A DNA stretch of 64,000 nucleotides from Ovis canadensis (lineage: Eukaryota > Chordata > Mammalia > Artiodactyla > Bovidae): positions 33,180,501 to 33,244,500 of the forward strand of contig NC_091245.1 in the NCBI RefSeq assembly GCF_042477335.2, given 5' to 3'. The first letter of the stretch is position 1; every line of letters starts with the position of its first letter. The translations under genes were made by a program, and so were the position numbers. The notes under the pieces are model-generated. The model did not search any database. It saw nothing but the letters and a program-made list of their open reading frames with translations, and was not told where the DNA came from. Below are positions 45,156-56,023 of this stretch, in pieces.

Positions 45156-45360
45156 TGTGCATGCATGCTCAGTTTATCAGTCGTATCCAACTCTTTTGAC
45201 CCCATGGGCTGCAGCTCACCAGGCTCTTCTGTCCATGGGGTTATCCTGGCAAGAATACTTAACTGGGTTGCCATTTCCTTCTCTAGGGGATCTTCTTGAT
45301 CCAGGAATTCAATCTGCATTGGCAGGTGAATTCTTTACCACTGAGCCACCTGGGAAGCCC
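45156..45360 (-). mobile_element. Bov-tA SINE (reverse) with TSD
   Basis: The complement of Bov-A (CAGTTTATCAGTCGTATCC) runs to the head complement (CTGAGCCACCTGGGAAGCCC). TGTGATAATCTG (45144-45155) and TGTGATATCTG (45361-45371) fit a TSD with one indel. Confidence 0.93.
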
Positions 45361-45454
45361 TGTGATATCTGGGTAAATCATAATATATACATAGCTCTGG
45401 TTTTACACTTTTTACCCTAAATTAGAGTTGTCTTTGCAACTGTCCCTGAAATTT

Positions 45455-45542
45455 TTAAGAATAGAAACTTGATCTTTCAATGTATGCTCCAGGCTAACAG
45501 TGTCCTTTACATAGTAGCTGCTCGATAATATTTCTTGAACAA
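45455..45542 (+). mobile_element. L2 LINE 3' end fragment
   Basis: TAACAGTGTCCTTTACATAG then TGCTCGATAATATTTCTTG is a diverged L2 terminus. Confidence 0.6.
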
Positions 45543-45574
45543 AAGAACATTACTGGTGCATGAAAAGCAGAGTC

Positions 45575-45690
45575 AAAATTTCTGGTCTCAGACTTTGCCA
45601 TTGGCCACCTGGGTTATACTGAGGGAGTCAATTCTCTGCTCTGTGGCTATGTTTCCCTTCCCTGGTAAAATAAGAGTATTGGACTCAAAA
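45575..45690 (+). mobile_element. MIR SINE fragment
   Basis: TGGTCTCAGACTTTGCCATT, then GGGAGTCAATTCTCTGCTC, then CTGGTAAAATAAGAGTATTGG: forward MIR core. Confidence 0.6.
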
Positions 45691-45960
45691 GCAATGTTTT
45701 CCATACACAAGTGTGCTCTAGGAAATCCACAATTAAAGGGCTTGTCTGCCAAATGATGTAGATTTAAATTGCCAGAAAATCCCATTTATTGCTTTTACCT
45801 GCTATATTTATTCAGGTTCTACCTTAAGATTTCATTTGACTAGATGATATCTAAGATCCCAGACCTAGGTCTGCTATTCAAAGACCCTAGGATCGCTAGT
45901 GTGGTGCTCTCTCAGGCATGCTCTAACACCTTCATTAAACTGTTACGTTCTTTCTTCAAA

Positions 45961-46012
45961 GCCTGCAAAGAGTCAGACAGGACTGAGCGACTGAACTGAA
46001 CTGAACTGAAGC
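45961..46012 (+). mobile_element. Very short BovB 3' stub
   Basis: Only CCTGCAAAGAGTCAGACAGG, GACTGAGCGACTGAACTGAA and a further AACTG unit remain: about 50 bp of the BovB terminus with its pentamer tail. No clear TSD. Confidence 0.8.
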
Positions 46013-46785
46013 TATCAGTGACTGAGGCCGTTGCTGATATGAATAGAAACATTTGACAACACAAGCCGGGGGATTCATTTGTTATCTGGCTTTCAAACAG
46101 AGTCCAGGCAAATCGTCCCATCTTCCTTTTGACTCCTGCAATTCCTGATGACTAACTGCATTCATCTCCTCTGATATGTGGCTACTCCCATAGATCTTGC
46201 TGGGAACTCTCTGTTTCAGGGGTTCATCTATCAGCCAGTGCGGATTAGGAGGACATTTAATGGAGAATTCATTATGATGAGAAATCTGTGAGTTGCAGTC
46301 ATAAAATTTGCTCTCGCTTTTATAGAAAGCTTCATCATTCACCCACTCTTCCTGAAAACGAGTGCTACAAGGCTAGCCCTCCCACGTCTGGTCTCCTGCT
46401 CTGTTTTGTAGTGCTTTGCAATGTTCACTCAAATATGTTATTTGAATCATTTCAGCCTAGGGTTATCGAATGCCTGCTATGAACCAGGTACTATGCTTAC
46501 CATGACCAGTAAACCAGGATGTGCTGTACACATCTATGCGCTTGACCACTGGCATGTCCTATTTCCATTTTCTTCCTTATCGCTCAAGATTAAATTCACT
46601 CACAAAATCTATTATGCCTCTTCTTATCCACCTCTCATAAGCTAACTCATCATGCTCAGTGCTTTCATACCTTGACTTCTCTCTTTTGTTCACATGTTTT
46701 ACCTTGTGCCTCTTAGCCAGCTTGTGGGGAAGATACAATGAACACACAGAACTAAAACTCCTGAAGTTGTACCAGTTTCATGATC
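46013..46785. other. Repeat-poor block
   Basis: 46090-46370 is repeat-free with even composition. 46460-46510 has a faint old-repeat look (GAATGCCTGCTATGAACCAG). No convincing gene. Confidence 0.38.
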
Positions 46786-47357
46786 AGTTCAGTTCAGTCA
46801 CTTAGTCATGTCTGACTCTTTGTGACCCATGACTGCAGGATGCCTGTCCACCACCAACTCCCAGAGCTTACTCAGACTCACGTCCATCGAGTTGGTGATG
46901 CCGTCCAACCATCTCATCCTCTGCCATCCCCTTCTCCTCCCACCTTCAGTCTCTCTCAGCATCAGGGTCTTTTCCAATGAGTCAGCTCTTCACATCAGGT
47001 GGCCAAACTATTACAGTTTCAGCTTCAGCATCAGTCCTTCCAATGAATATTCAGGACTGATTTCCTTTAGGATTGACTGGTTTGATCTCCTTGCAGTCCA
47101 AGAGACTTTAAACAGTCTTCTCCAACATCACAGTTCATCAGTTCTTTGGCACTCAACTTTCTTTATAGTCCAACTCTCACATCCATACATGACTACTGGA
47201 AAAACCATAGCTTTGACTAGATGGAACTTTGTCGGCAAAGTAATGTCTGCTTTTTTTAGTATGCTGTCTAGGTTAGTCATAGTATTTCTCCCAAGGAGCA
47301 AGTGTCTTTTAATTTTATGGCGCCAGTCACCATCTGCAGTGATTTTGGAGCCCCAAC
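46786..47357 (-). mobile_element. BovB LINE, 570 bp (reverse)
   Basis: CAGTTCAGTTCAGTCACTTAG at the 3' side, then the RT C-terminal region to GATTTTGGAGCCCC. The minus frame 47128-47361 reads HLVKAMVFPVVMYGCESWT, the standard BovB RT C-terminal segment. Several small deletions. The 178-codon plus frame is antisense. Confidence 0.94.
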
Positions 47358-48174
47358 CCAAATGAAGCCTCTCACTGTTTTAAATATTAGCTATTATTAT
47401 TGTTATACTTGTAATTGGCATCTGAGCAGATGAATCGAGTAGGAAGAAAAGATACAAGAGGGTAAGGCATTGGGATTTGTCATTCAAACAGAGGAGAAAC
47501 AGATGCAGGGGGCTGGGGATGTGCAGATTCCTGGTCCAGGTGTGGAAAACACAAGAGATGGTTTGGGAATGAAAACAGATAATGCTAGAAACATTCTTAT
47601 GATTTCTTTAGATGTCTGGTCCAAGCTATGAACAGATGCCCACGAAGGATTAGACATTATGAGTGTCCTCCTTCTCTACCCCCAGTCTCCTTGCCAAACA
47701 GGAAGGAATTTTCTGTGCTGGCCTTTCAAGAGGAGCTGCCTCGGGCTTTCTCCTCTGGCTGCCAAACTCAAGGGAGAGGGTCACACATCATGGCAGCCAA
47801 GGGTGAAGGGCTCCTTGGGCAACACTTGATCTACTGACTGCTTTTTTGGCAGCCCACTCAAAATTATTGATTTGAGTGTGTATTTAGAAATGAGGGTTGG
47901 AGCTACAAAGGGGCCTGCTACACATCCCTGATAGAACTGGAATAATCTGAGAGATTCTTTGCTCATAGCCTCTCAGAGGATCTCAGTCTGGGCTTTTCTC
48001 AAGGCCAGGAAAACATTACTCTCCCCCTAAGGACAAGCCCTCAGTACAATAAGTCTCAATGCCCTATTCACCTGCCAACCTGAAAACTGATCAGTTAAAA
48101 GTATATATAGTAACATTTAAGTATTACCATGTGTTCATATAGGGGCTTAAATGCTTCTTTAGGGTTCATTCTTC
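47358..48174. other. Single-copy sequence, no feature
   Basis: No repeat or gene recognised. Confidence 0.4.
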
Positions 48175-48410
48175 ATTGATGTATAGATGATTTATAATAT
48201 TTTATTAATTTCAGGTAGACAATAGTGATTCAATATTTTACAGATTATACTCCATTTAAAGTTACTATAAAATGTTGGATATATTCCCTGTGCTATACAA
48301 TGTATCCTTGTGACTTACTTATACAGAGTAGTCTGTATATCTTAATCCCCTACTTTTCTTTCCCCCTCCCATCCTCATCCCCACTGGCAACCACAAGTTT
48401 TAATAAAGAC
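48175..48410 (-). mobile_element. Artiodactyl-type L1 3' UTR (reverse)
   Basis: GATTTATAATATTTTATTAA, then ACTCCATTTAAAGTTACTAT, then TATTCCCTGTGCTATACAAT: the same 3' UTR region as at 6177-6318. Confidence 0.78.
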
Positions 48411-48515
48411 TTTTATTAATTTGTTTTTTCATTGCTTGATCCATTTATCCATCAGACAAATAAATACTCACCTCTTGAAACCTGGTAACAGTACTTGGTA
48501 TTTCGATGAATAAGT

Positions 48516-48535
48516 AAAAAAAAAAAAAATATATA

Positions 48536-48569
<34 letters not shown>
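48516..48569. repeat. A-run plus (TA)n microsatellite
   Basis: Fourteen A residues, then TA repeats with one GTGT interruption. Probably length-variable. Confidence 0.97.
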
Positions 48570-48575
<6 letters not shown>

Positions 48576-48753
48576 TAATTCCTGCTGTCTATCGATCACA
48601 GGCTAATCATTAGAGAAAGAGAGCAAAACGCTAAGGTGTGATGAGTGCTATAATAATGATCAGGACGTATCAAGGCATAGGCAAGGCCCTTGGGAATGGA
48701 AATATCAAAAGGATTGAGTCAAATATAAAAATGCTATTTTAAAACACAAATGA

Positions 48754-49464
48754 GCCACTATGGAGAACAGTGTGGAGATTCCTTAAAAAATTGCAAATAG
48801 AACTCCCTTATGACCCAGCAATCCCACTGCTGGGCATACACACCGAGGAAACCAGAATTGAAAGAGACGCATGTACCCCAATGTTCATCGCAGCACTGTT
48901 TATAATAGCCAGGACATGGAAACAACCTAGATGTCCATCAGCAGATGAATGGATAAGAAAGCTGTGGTACATATACACAATGGAGTATTACTCAGCCATT
49001 AAAAAGAATTCATTTGAATCAGTTCTGATGAGATGGATGAAACTGGAGCCGATTATACAGAGTGAAGTAAGCCAGAAAGAAAAACACCAATACAGTATAC
49101 TAACACATATATATGGAATTTAGGAAGATGGCAATGATGACCCTGTATGCAAGACAGGGAAAGAGACACAGATGTGTATAACGGACTTTTGGACTCAGAG
49201 GGAGAGGGAGAGGGTGGGATGATTTGGGAGAATGCCATTCTAACATGTATACTATCATGTGAATTGAATCGCCAGTCTATGTCTGACGCAGGATGCAGCA
49301 TGCTTGGGGCTGGTGCATGGGGATGACCCAGAAAGATGTTATGGGGAGGGAGGTGGGAGGGGGGTTCATGTTTGGGAATGCATGTAAGAATTAAAGATTT
49401 TAAAATTTAAAAAATAAAAAACTAAAAAAAAAAAATTCAGCATTCAAAAACTAAAAAAAAAAAA
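48754..49464 (+). mobile_element. Young L1-BT insertion, 5'-truncated, perfect 13-bp TSD
   Basis: AAAACACAAATGA at 48741-48753 and 49465-49477 bounds a 711-bp insert. The frame 48770-49123 is the intact ORF2 C-terminus (for example MEYYSAIKKNSFESVLMRWM), ending at a stop in the 3' UTR junction. The 3' UTR follows, with ATTAAA at 49390-49395, then two A tracts (49424-49435 and 49453-49468) separated by 17 bp. RT and endonuclease domains are absent, so it cannot mobilise itself. Confidence 0.97.
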
Positions 49465-49477
49465 AAAACACAAATGA

Positions 49478-49754
49478 AGGTGTGCAATAGACATGCACAT
49501 TCCTCCCTTCACGGCTGAGACCCATCCTGATCCTGAGTCTCAGCACATTTCTGACACCCCTATGTCCCTAAATATCCCTGCCCCACCTCGGAGGGCTCCC
49601 CAGAATGGGCTCAGCATCAGAGACCTGAGGATGTTTATTGTACCTGTTGCTTGGTAGTAAAATATGTTTCTTTGTTCTATGGGCTAAGTAAAAATGTTCA
49701 AAATACTCTATAATGTTCACAGAAATGAAAATGATCACAATTGCTAGAATGTAT
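49478..49754. other. Single-copy sequence, no feature
   Basis: C-rich first half (CCCTGCCCCACCTCGG near 49577). No gene or repeat recognised. Confidence 0.4.
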
Positions 49755-49955
49755 TGGTTTCTTACTACATGCTACCTATTTGGCTAAGCACTCTACATCC
49801 ATTTCCTACTTAGTCTTCATAAACCCCTGTGTGTTGGGTCTATTGCTCTTCACTTTACAATGCCATGGAAGCTCCAGTCACCCAGCTAGTATGTGATGGA
49901 GATTAAACTTGAATCTGTACCTCACTGTTAAACCAACCCTCATCACTGCATTAGA
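49755..49955 (-). mobile_element. MIR SINE (reverse)
   Basis: TTTGGCTAAGCACTCTACAT, then CTTCATAAACCCCTGTGTG, then AGTCACCCAGCTAGTATGTG: reversed MIR. Confidence 0.8.
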
Positions 49956-51117
49956 TTGTTTCACAAAGGTGGGGGGGTGCGGTTGGGAGCATAACAGGGT
50001 AATCTGAAAAGTTTTATGGAAGAGCTGAGTGCCAAAAGACAAACAAGAATGAAAAATCTATTTGTCTTAACTAATCAACTAGCCTCCCTGGTCCTACAAC
50101 TTATGAAGTTCATTTTCTGTTAATTTAACGAACTGAGAGAGACAGCAATTCGGTGCGTGAAATTTGGTAAAGATAAAAGAAAATCTACTTTCTTTCTCTT
50201 TACTCTTCTAGTCTTTTATCCCCATGAGCCTATCATAGTGCTAGATACGTATTTGACTGGTGACTGATGGATGGAGACAAAGTCTGAGATTTGGACACCC
50301 TCCCAGGTCATCAGTCACAATGCAGGGCTTGAAGGTGACAGCAACATATCCCCAGCCGCGGTTTGTACAAAAATAACATTTTATTTCAAGGCATAGTTGA
50401 AAGCATCTCCTTTGCTTTGAGAGTGTTAATTATTTCTGAAGTGTAAGAAAGTGTATCCAGACAGGGGTTAGAAATATCCAGACCTTTTGCTACTCATTTC
50501 AAACAGCAGATTCTATTCCTTTACAGAAGATATCTTGATTAATCAAACGTTACATACTCTTTTCATTTTCCTTGCTGGTTCCTGTCTACATTCTATTATT
50601 TCACAATCATTTTCAGACATGTGGGGAGTGGATGAGGAAAGGGAAACCATTTTTAATAAACCAAGAATAGTAAACAGGGCTAATTTTCCTTGATGCTTTT
50701 GGAAACAGGAAGCCCCCAGAACAAGTTAAGAGATATCTTTCTTTGCTGGCAAATTCATTTTCCATAATGAGAGGCGGTCATCTTTCCCGAGGAGTCTGAA
50801 ATTCTCAGATAAAGATGAAAAGATGGTGTTTTATCATAATGACACGGATCTGCATCCCCATTTATTTTGTGCTCCGGCAGCAAAATATACTGGGGACTGT
50901 CATTCTGCTTTGCAAAGTGGGAAAAGATTTAGCCATTTAAATAATTTGAGAGTAAAAAGAAGCACCAAAGGAAAAGAGCACAGAATAATAGCTTTACAGT
51001 CTCCCTTGGAAAAAGGAATTCAAACCGCTGACCCAGATAGTCAGAATTTATAACTCGCCTCCTAAACTCTGTCCGCTACTGGTGCTCTTTAGGACAGAGT
51101 ATTTCCTTGGCTCATCC
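49956..51117. other. Repeat-free block, candidate conserved regulatory DNA
   Basis: About 1.16 kb with no recognised repeat, other than a G7 run near 49972. 50700-51060 has balanced composition and no low-complexity runs. The 76-codon frame at 50823-51053 has no recognisable domain. Confidence 0.4.
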
Positions 51118-51330
51118 TTAATAATAATAATAATTCTTTACACTCCTGGAGCACTTTAGATATCTTTCAGAGTACTTCCACATCCATTATCTCATTTGGT
51201 CCTCAGAGTAGCTCTTGGAAGAACACAGAGCTGGGACCATCACCTCCATTAACAGATACGGGGGACTTGTTCACAAGTCTCCCATTAGCCCTTTTTGTGG
51301 TTAAAAGAGCAGAAACCACGACTACATGCT
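51118..51330 (-). mobile_element. MIR/MIR3-type SINE (reverse)
   Basis: AATAATAATAATAATTC, then CATTATCTCATTTGGTCCTC, then CACCTCCATTAACAGATACG follow the reversed element. The right part is diverged. Confidence 0.65.
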
Positions 51331-53020
51331 CTGGTCCAAAGGCCAGATTTCTTCTTCCAGAAACCTAGTCTTGCCTTTCCGTGAAGGTGCACAAATGTCA
51401 GCAGCTCTCAAAGTTACAAATCTCATCATCTTCAAAACAATTAATTTCAAGGGTTTACTCTGAGCCAACACTCTGAAAAAGACAGGCCTGCTTTGGATAT
51501 CAGAAGCTGATTGGATCTTTCCTCTACCCTCCTTTTTTATAGTTGGATCTGAGACTATTTGGAATAACTTCTGGTGAAAAGCTTAATCATTAAAAAAAAA
51601 AAAAAACCTAAAAAATGCAGAGGCTGTACTTGAGAACTCTCCGCTTTCCCTTACATCCTGTATGTTTCAGTTGAATAATGTTGGTACCTAATTCTACCTC
51701 TATTTTAAATCCACAACTGGGTTATATTTTCACCTTCTGGTTTAAATACATTTCGAATGTGTCAGTATCATTGCTTCTACTCCAGATTAATAGGATCAGC
51801 CAAAAGGATGCCTGACATTTTTGTTGCTATAGAAACTGGTCCTGATGTTACACAGCTTGCCTTTCTCCTATTTTGCCATACATCTATCCAGCTATTGAAC
51901 ACAGACATCTTTTTGTTTCACAAGGAATTACATTAAAAAATTAAGCCATAATTTCATCCTAGGTTAGTCCCCATTCTGTTGAAAAGAGTATTAAATAACA
52001 TTAAGAAGCATCTGAAAGAAAGTGGGAATTGTTGATAATATTGCTTGATAGCTTATGAGCCTCCCAGACAGAAAGAGAACACAAGTTGAGCAAATTATCC
52101 CACATCCTAAATCCGTGTTCTTTCCTGCTGGAGTTAAGTACTTCAAACATTTTCCTTAGCGACCTCTAAGCCAAGGTAAGACATTCCACCTTACTTAGCC
52201 TGTGGGCAACCAAAGCAAGCAGACTCTTATGCCTCCCACTCACCCACCCCCACACACATTCACAAAATAGTTTCTGGACAGCTGTTTCCTTAAATATGTC
52301 ATCAACATCCTCCAACATATCACCTCCATTGTACACTGAATTCCTTTTCCACAGATGCACCATCGCCCCCAGAGAAAACCTCTCACTCAGAATTAAGATG
52401 TAAAGTCTCAGCACTTAACGATGTAGCCAGCACGTATGGCTGGTGCCAGAAGGTACACTCAAGAAGCAAGAGATAGAGAGAATGACAAAAAAAAAAAAAA
52501 AGAAAAACAGCACCCTGGGAAACCCAGCTTCTCCAACCCCTATAATGACTGATGTTTATCAAAAGCAGATGCAATAAGCAGCTCTCTAATTGGCAGGATC
52601 TAAACTGTCAGACGTCCATTTGTCACAGCTATGATGGCAGTGGCAAGGTAAGCATTCGAATGAATTTCTCCCTTTCCCATTACAGGTTTAAATAAAATGT
52701 TCACAACCAGTTAGGAGGCACAGATGACCAAAGGGACAGATTCCTTAGGCAGCTCTCCAGGTTATCAAACTCAAGGAACTTAAGTGATGAATTTGTTTTG
52801 GAAACCAAGTGGGACTTATGAGTAGTATATGGACTGAGAGAAAACACAAGAAGGACTTTCTTACTTGAAGGAATATGTAGCTCACCCCACAGGTCAGACA
52901 CAGAGGAGTCTAATGAGGTCGAGGCTATTTTGTACCAAGAGCCAGGAAAGAAGCAGAACAGTCAGCAGCCTTTCTATCATAAGTTAAAAAAACAAACAAC
53001 AACAAAACACAAGTTGAGAG
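51331..53020. other. Repeat-poor block of 1.7 kb
   Basis: Only A runs (51592-51606, 52487-52501) interrupt it. 51700-52060 and 52540-52700 have the even, motif-rich look of conserved non-coding DNA (for example CTCTCTAATTGGCAGGATC near 52582). No convincing coding frame. Confidence 0.4.
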
Positions 53021-53245
53021 CTTGGAATTGACATATATACACTGCTATATTTAAAACAGAAATCAACAAGAACCTACTGTATAGCATAAGGAATGCTGCT
53101 CAACATAATAACCTAAATGGGAAAAACATTTGAAAAAGAATAGATACATGGATTTGTATAAATGAATCATTTTGCTGTACACCTGAAACTAACACAATGT
53201 AGTTTCTCAACTGTGCTCCAATATAAAATAAAAATTAAAAGAAAA
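53021..53245 (+). mobile_element. Artiodactyl-type L1 3' UTR
   Basis: CTTGGAATTGACATATATAC, then AGAACCTACTGTATAGCATA, then TTGCTGTACACCTGAAACTA and AATATAAAATAAAAATTAAA at the end. Confidence 0.88.
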
Positions 53246-53454
53246 TGAGATAATCACAAAAAACAGGGTTAGAAAATCAAACCAAAGTCAAATCAATAAA
53301 GTGAGTGTTACTGTACCATCACACACACACACACAAATAAGCAAAAATCCAAGAGTATATGTCACACATTTCTTGTATTTCAGAGAGTAAATTTGCATAG
53401 AGGAAAGGGTCAGAGAAAAATACTGTTAACTAAGTCTCTGTTATATGGTGATAC
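53246..53454. other. Short unassigned stretch with (CA)n
   Basis: Holds a seven-unit CA repeat near 53321-53334; otherwise unassigned. Confidence 0.5.
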
Positions 53455-53625
53455 TTTGATGGGGATTTAATAACTATGATCTTATTAAATTTTCACAATT
53501 TCTATGAGGCTGAGGTTATCCTCAAACCTACTTTACAGATGAGGCTGCTGATGTTCAGCAATGGCTAAATCTTATTCCTAACACCAGGCTTCTTTAGTGT
53601 GGCAGAACTAGAAAGTGGAATGGCC
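53455..53625 (-). mobile_element. MIR SINE (reverse)
   Basis: ATTAAATTTTCACAATTTCT, then ACTTTACAGATGAGGCTGC, then AATGGCTAAATCTTATTCC: a diverged reversed MIR. Confidence 0.65.
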
Positions 53626-53667
53626 AACAGTGGAGTCAGTGACCATTTTTTGGAGTTTGCGTATATA

Positions 53668-55628
53668 ATCTACTAGAGACCTCTTCAAAAAAACTGAACT
53701 AGATATCTCTTCAAGAAAATTAGGGATACCAGGGAACATTTCATGCAAAGACAGGCAAAAAAAAAAAAAAAAAAAAGGACATAAATGGTATGGACCTAAC
53801 AGAAGCAGAAGATATTAAGAAGAAGTGGCAAGAATACACAGAAGAACTATACAAAAGAGATCTTAATGACCCAGATAACCACAATGGTGTGATCACTCAC
53901 ATAGAGCCAGACATTTTGAGTGCAAAGTCAAGTAAGTCATAGAAAGCATCACTATGAACAAAGCTAGTGGAGGTGATGGAATTCCAGCTGAGCTATTTCA
54001 AATCCTAAAAGATGATGTTGTGAAAGTGCTGCACTCAATATGCCAGCAAATTTGGAAAACTCAGCAGTGGCCACAGGACTGGAAAAGGTCAGTTTTCATT
54101 CCAATCCCAAAGAAAGGCAATGTCAAAGAATGCTCAAACTACCCCACAATTGCATTCATCTCACAAGGTACTGGAGTGATGCTCAAAATTCTCCAAGCTA
54201 GGCTTCAACAGTACATGAACTGAGAACTTCCAGACATTCAACTTGGATTTAGAAAAGGCAGAGGAATCAGATATCAAACTGCCAACATCCACTGGAACAC
54301 AGAAAATGCAAGAGAATTCCAGAAAAACATCTACTTCTGCTTCATTGACTACGCTAAAGCCTTTGACTATGTGGATTACAACAAACTGGAAAATTCTTCA
54401 AGAGATGGGACTATCAGATCACCTTACCTGCCTCCTGAGAAATCTGTATGCAGGTTAAGAAGCAACAGATAGAACCAGACATGGAACAATGGACTAGTTC
54501 CAAACTGGAAAGTATGTCAAGGCTGTATATTGTCATCCTGCTTATTTAACTTATATGCAGAGTACATGATGTGATATATCGGGCTAGATGAAGCACAGTT
54601 GGAATCAAGATTGCCGGGAGAAATATCAATAACCGCAGATATGCAGATGACACCACCCTTATGGCAGAAAGTGAAGAGGAACTAAAGAGCCTCTTGATGA
54701 AGGTGAAAAAGGAGAGTCAAAAAGCTGGCTTAAAACTCAACATTCAAAAAGCTAAGATCATGGTATCCTGTCCCATCACTTCATGGCACATAGATGGGAA
54801 AACAATGGAAACGGTGACAGACTTTCTTTTCTTGGGCTCCAAAATCACTGCAGATGGTGACTGCAGCCATCGATGCAGGGTGCAGGATGCTTGGGGCTGG
54901 TGCACTGGAATAACCCGGAGGGATGGTGTTGGGAGGGGGGCAGTGGGAAGGGGGTTTGGGATTGGGAACACATGTACACCCGTGGCAGATTCATGTTGAT
55001 GTGTGGCAAAACCAATACAATATTGTAAAGTAAAAAAAAATAATAATAATAAATTAAAAAAATATTTAAGTCAAATTAAATATCTGATTAACAATTAAAA
55101 AAAAAGAAAAGCTATGACAAACTTAGATAGTGTATTAAAAACCTGAAATATTACTTTGCCGACAAAGGTTCACCTAGTCAAAGCTATGGTTTTTCCAGCA
55201 GTCATGTATGGATGTGAGAATGGGACCAAAAAGAAGGCTGAGCACTAAAGAATTGATGCTTTTGAACTGCGGTGTTGGAGAATACTCTTGAGATTTCCTT
55301 GGACTGCAAGAAGATCCAACTATTTAATCATAAAGGAAATCAGTCCTGAATATTCACTGGAAGGACTGATGTGAAGCTGAAGCTCCAATACTTTGGCCAC
55401 ATGATGCAAAGAGCCGACTCATTGGAAAAGACCCTGATGCTGGGAAAGACTGAAGACAGGAGGAGAAGGGGATGACAGAGGATGAGATGGTTGGATGATA
55501 TCACCGAAGCCATGGACATAAGTTTGAAAAAGTTCTGGGAGATGGTGAAGGACAGGGAACCCTGGCATCCTGCAGCCCATGGGGTCACAAAGAGTCAGAC
55601 ACAACTGAGCGACTTAACAACAACAACA
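53668..55628 (+). mobile_element. Longest BovB LINE here, with reverse transcriptase relic
   Basis: Translated parts follow the RTE reverse transcriptase in order. KASGGDGIPAELFQ at 53957 and WKRSVFIPIPKKGN near 54082 belong to the fingers. FIDYAKAFDYVDYNK near 54342 is motif A with its Asp. RYADDTTLMAESEEELKSLL at about 54637 is motif C, with YADD at 54640-54651. The C-terminal region resumes at about 55106 and the element ends GCGACTTAACAACAACAAC. Stops (for example TAG at 53939, TGA at 54220) and frameshifts break the ORF. An A19 run at 53759-53777 interrupts the 5' part, and an L1-BT tail replaces 54872-55105. Confidence 0.95.
54872..55070 (+). mobile_element. L1-BT 3' UTR insertion inside BovB
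   Basis: GATGCAGGGTGCAGGATGC, then GGGAACACATGTACACCC, then AACCAATACAATATTGTAAA and an A-rich TAATAATAATAA tail. It is about 200 bp and splits the BovB. Roughly 35 bp of BovB expected between the flanks is missing or altered, so insertion came with a small deletion. No clean TSD. Confidence 0.9.
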
Positions 55629-55797
55629 GTAACATATGTAATCTACACAAAATGCAACTTGCGCTACCTACAGTATAATGCCCGTGGAAGCAAGCTGGCT
55701 TTGCCCCAGCCACCACCCCCAAGGAAATATTAAACAGTATTGGACAGGAAGGATCATGCTGGCCATGTTAATTAGCAATGGATGATGATTTTAGTTG

Positions 55798-56014
55798 GGG
55801 TTTCCCCAGTGGCTCAGTGTAGAGAATCTGTCTGCCAATACAGAAGATGTGGGTTCAGTTCCTGGGTTGAGAAGATCCCCTGGAGAAGGAAATGGCAACC
55901 CACTCTAGTATTCTTGCCTGAGAAATCCCACGGTCAGAGGAACCTGGTGCGATATAATCCATGGGACTGCAAAAGAGTCGGACACAGCTTAGTGACTAAA
56001 GAACAACAACATGG
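55798..56014 (+). mobile_element. Bov-tA SINE with TSD
   Basis: Head GTTTCCCCAGTGGCTCAG, body to AGTGACTAAAGAACAACAAC. TTTTAGTTG (55789-55797) and TTTCAGTTG (56015-56023) are a probable 9-bp TSD with one change. Confidence 0.92.
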
Positions 56015-56023
56015 TTTCAGTTG

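Noticed and set aside
46829..47365. 178-codon open frame on the plus strand
   Set aside because: Antisense to a BovB; its residues match those read antisense to the other BovB copies.
48770..49123. 117-codon frame as a possible host gene
   Set aside because: It is the L1 ORF2 C-terminus in a TSD-bounded, 5'-truncated insertion.
54661..54999. Fusion protein of BovB RT and a new C-terminus
   Set aside because: The frame runs by chance from BovB into an inserted L1-BT 3' UTR; there is no promoter or upstream RT continuity.
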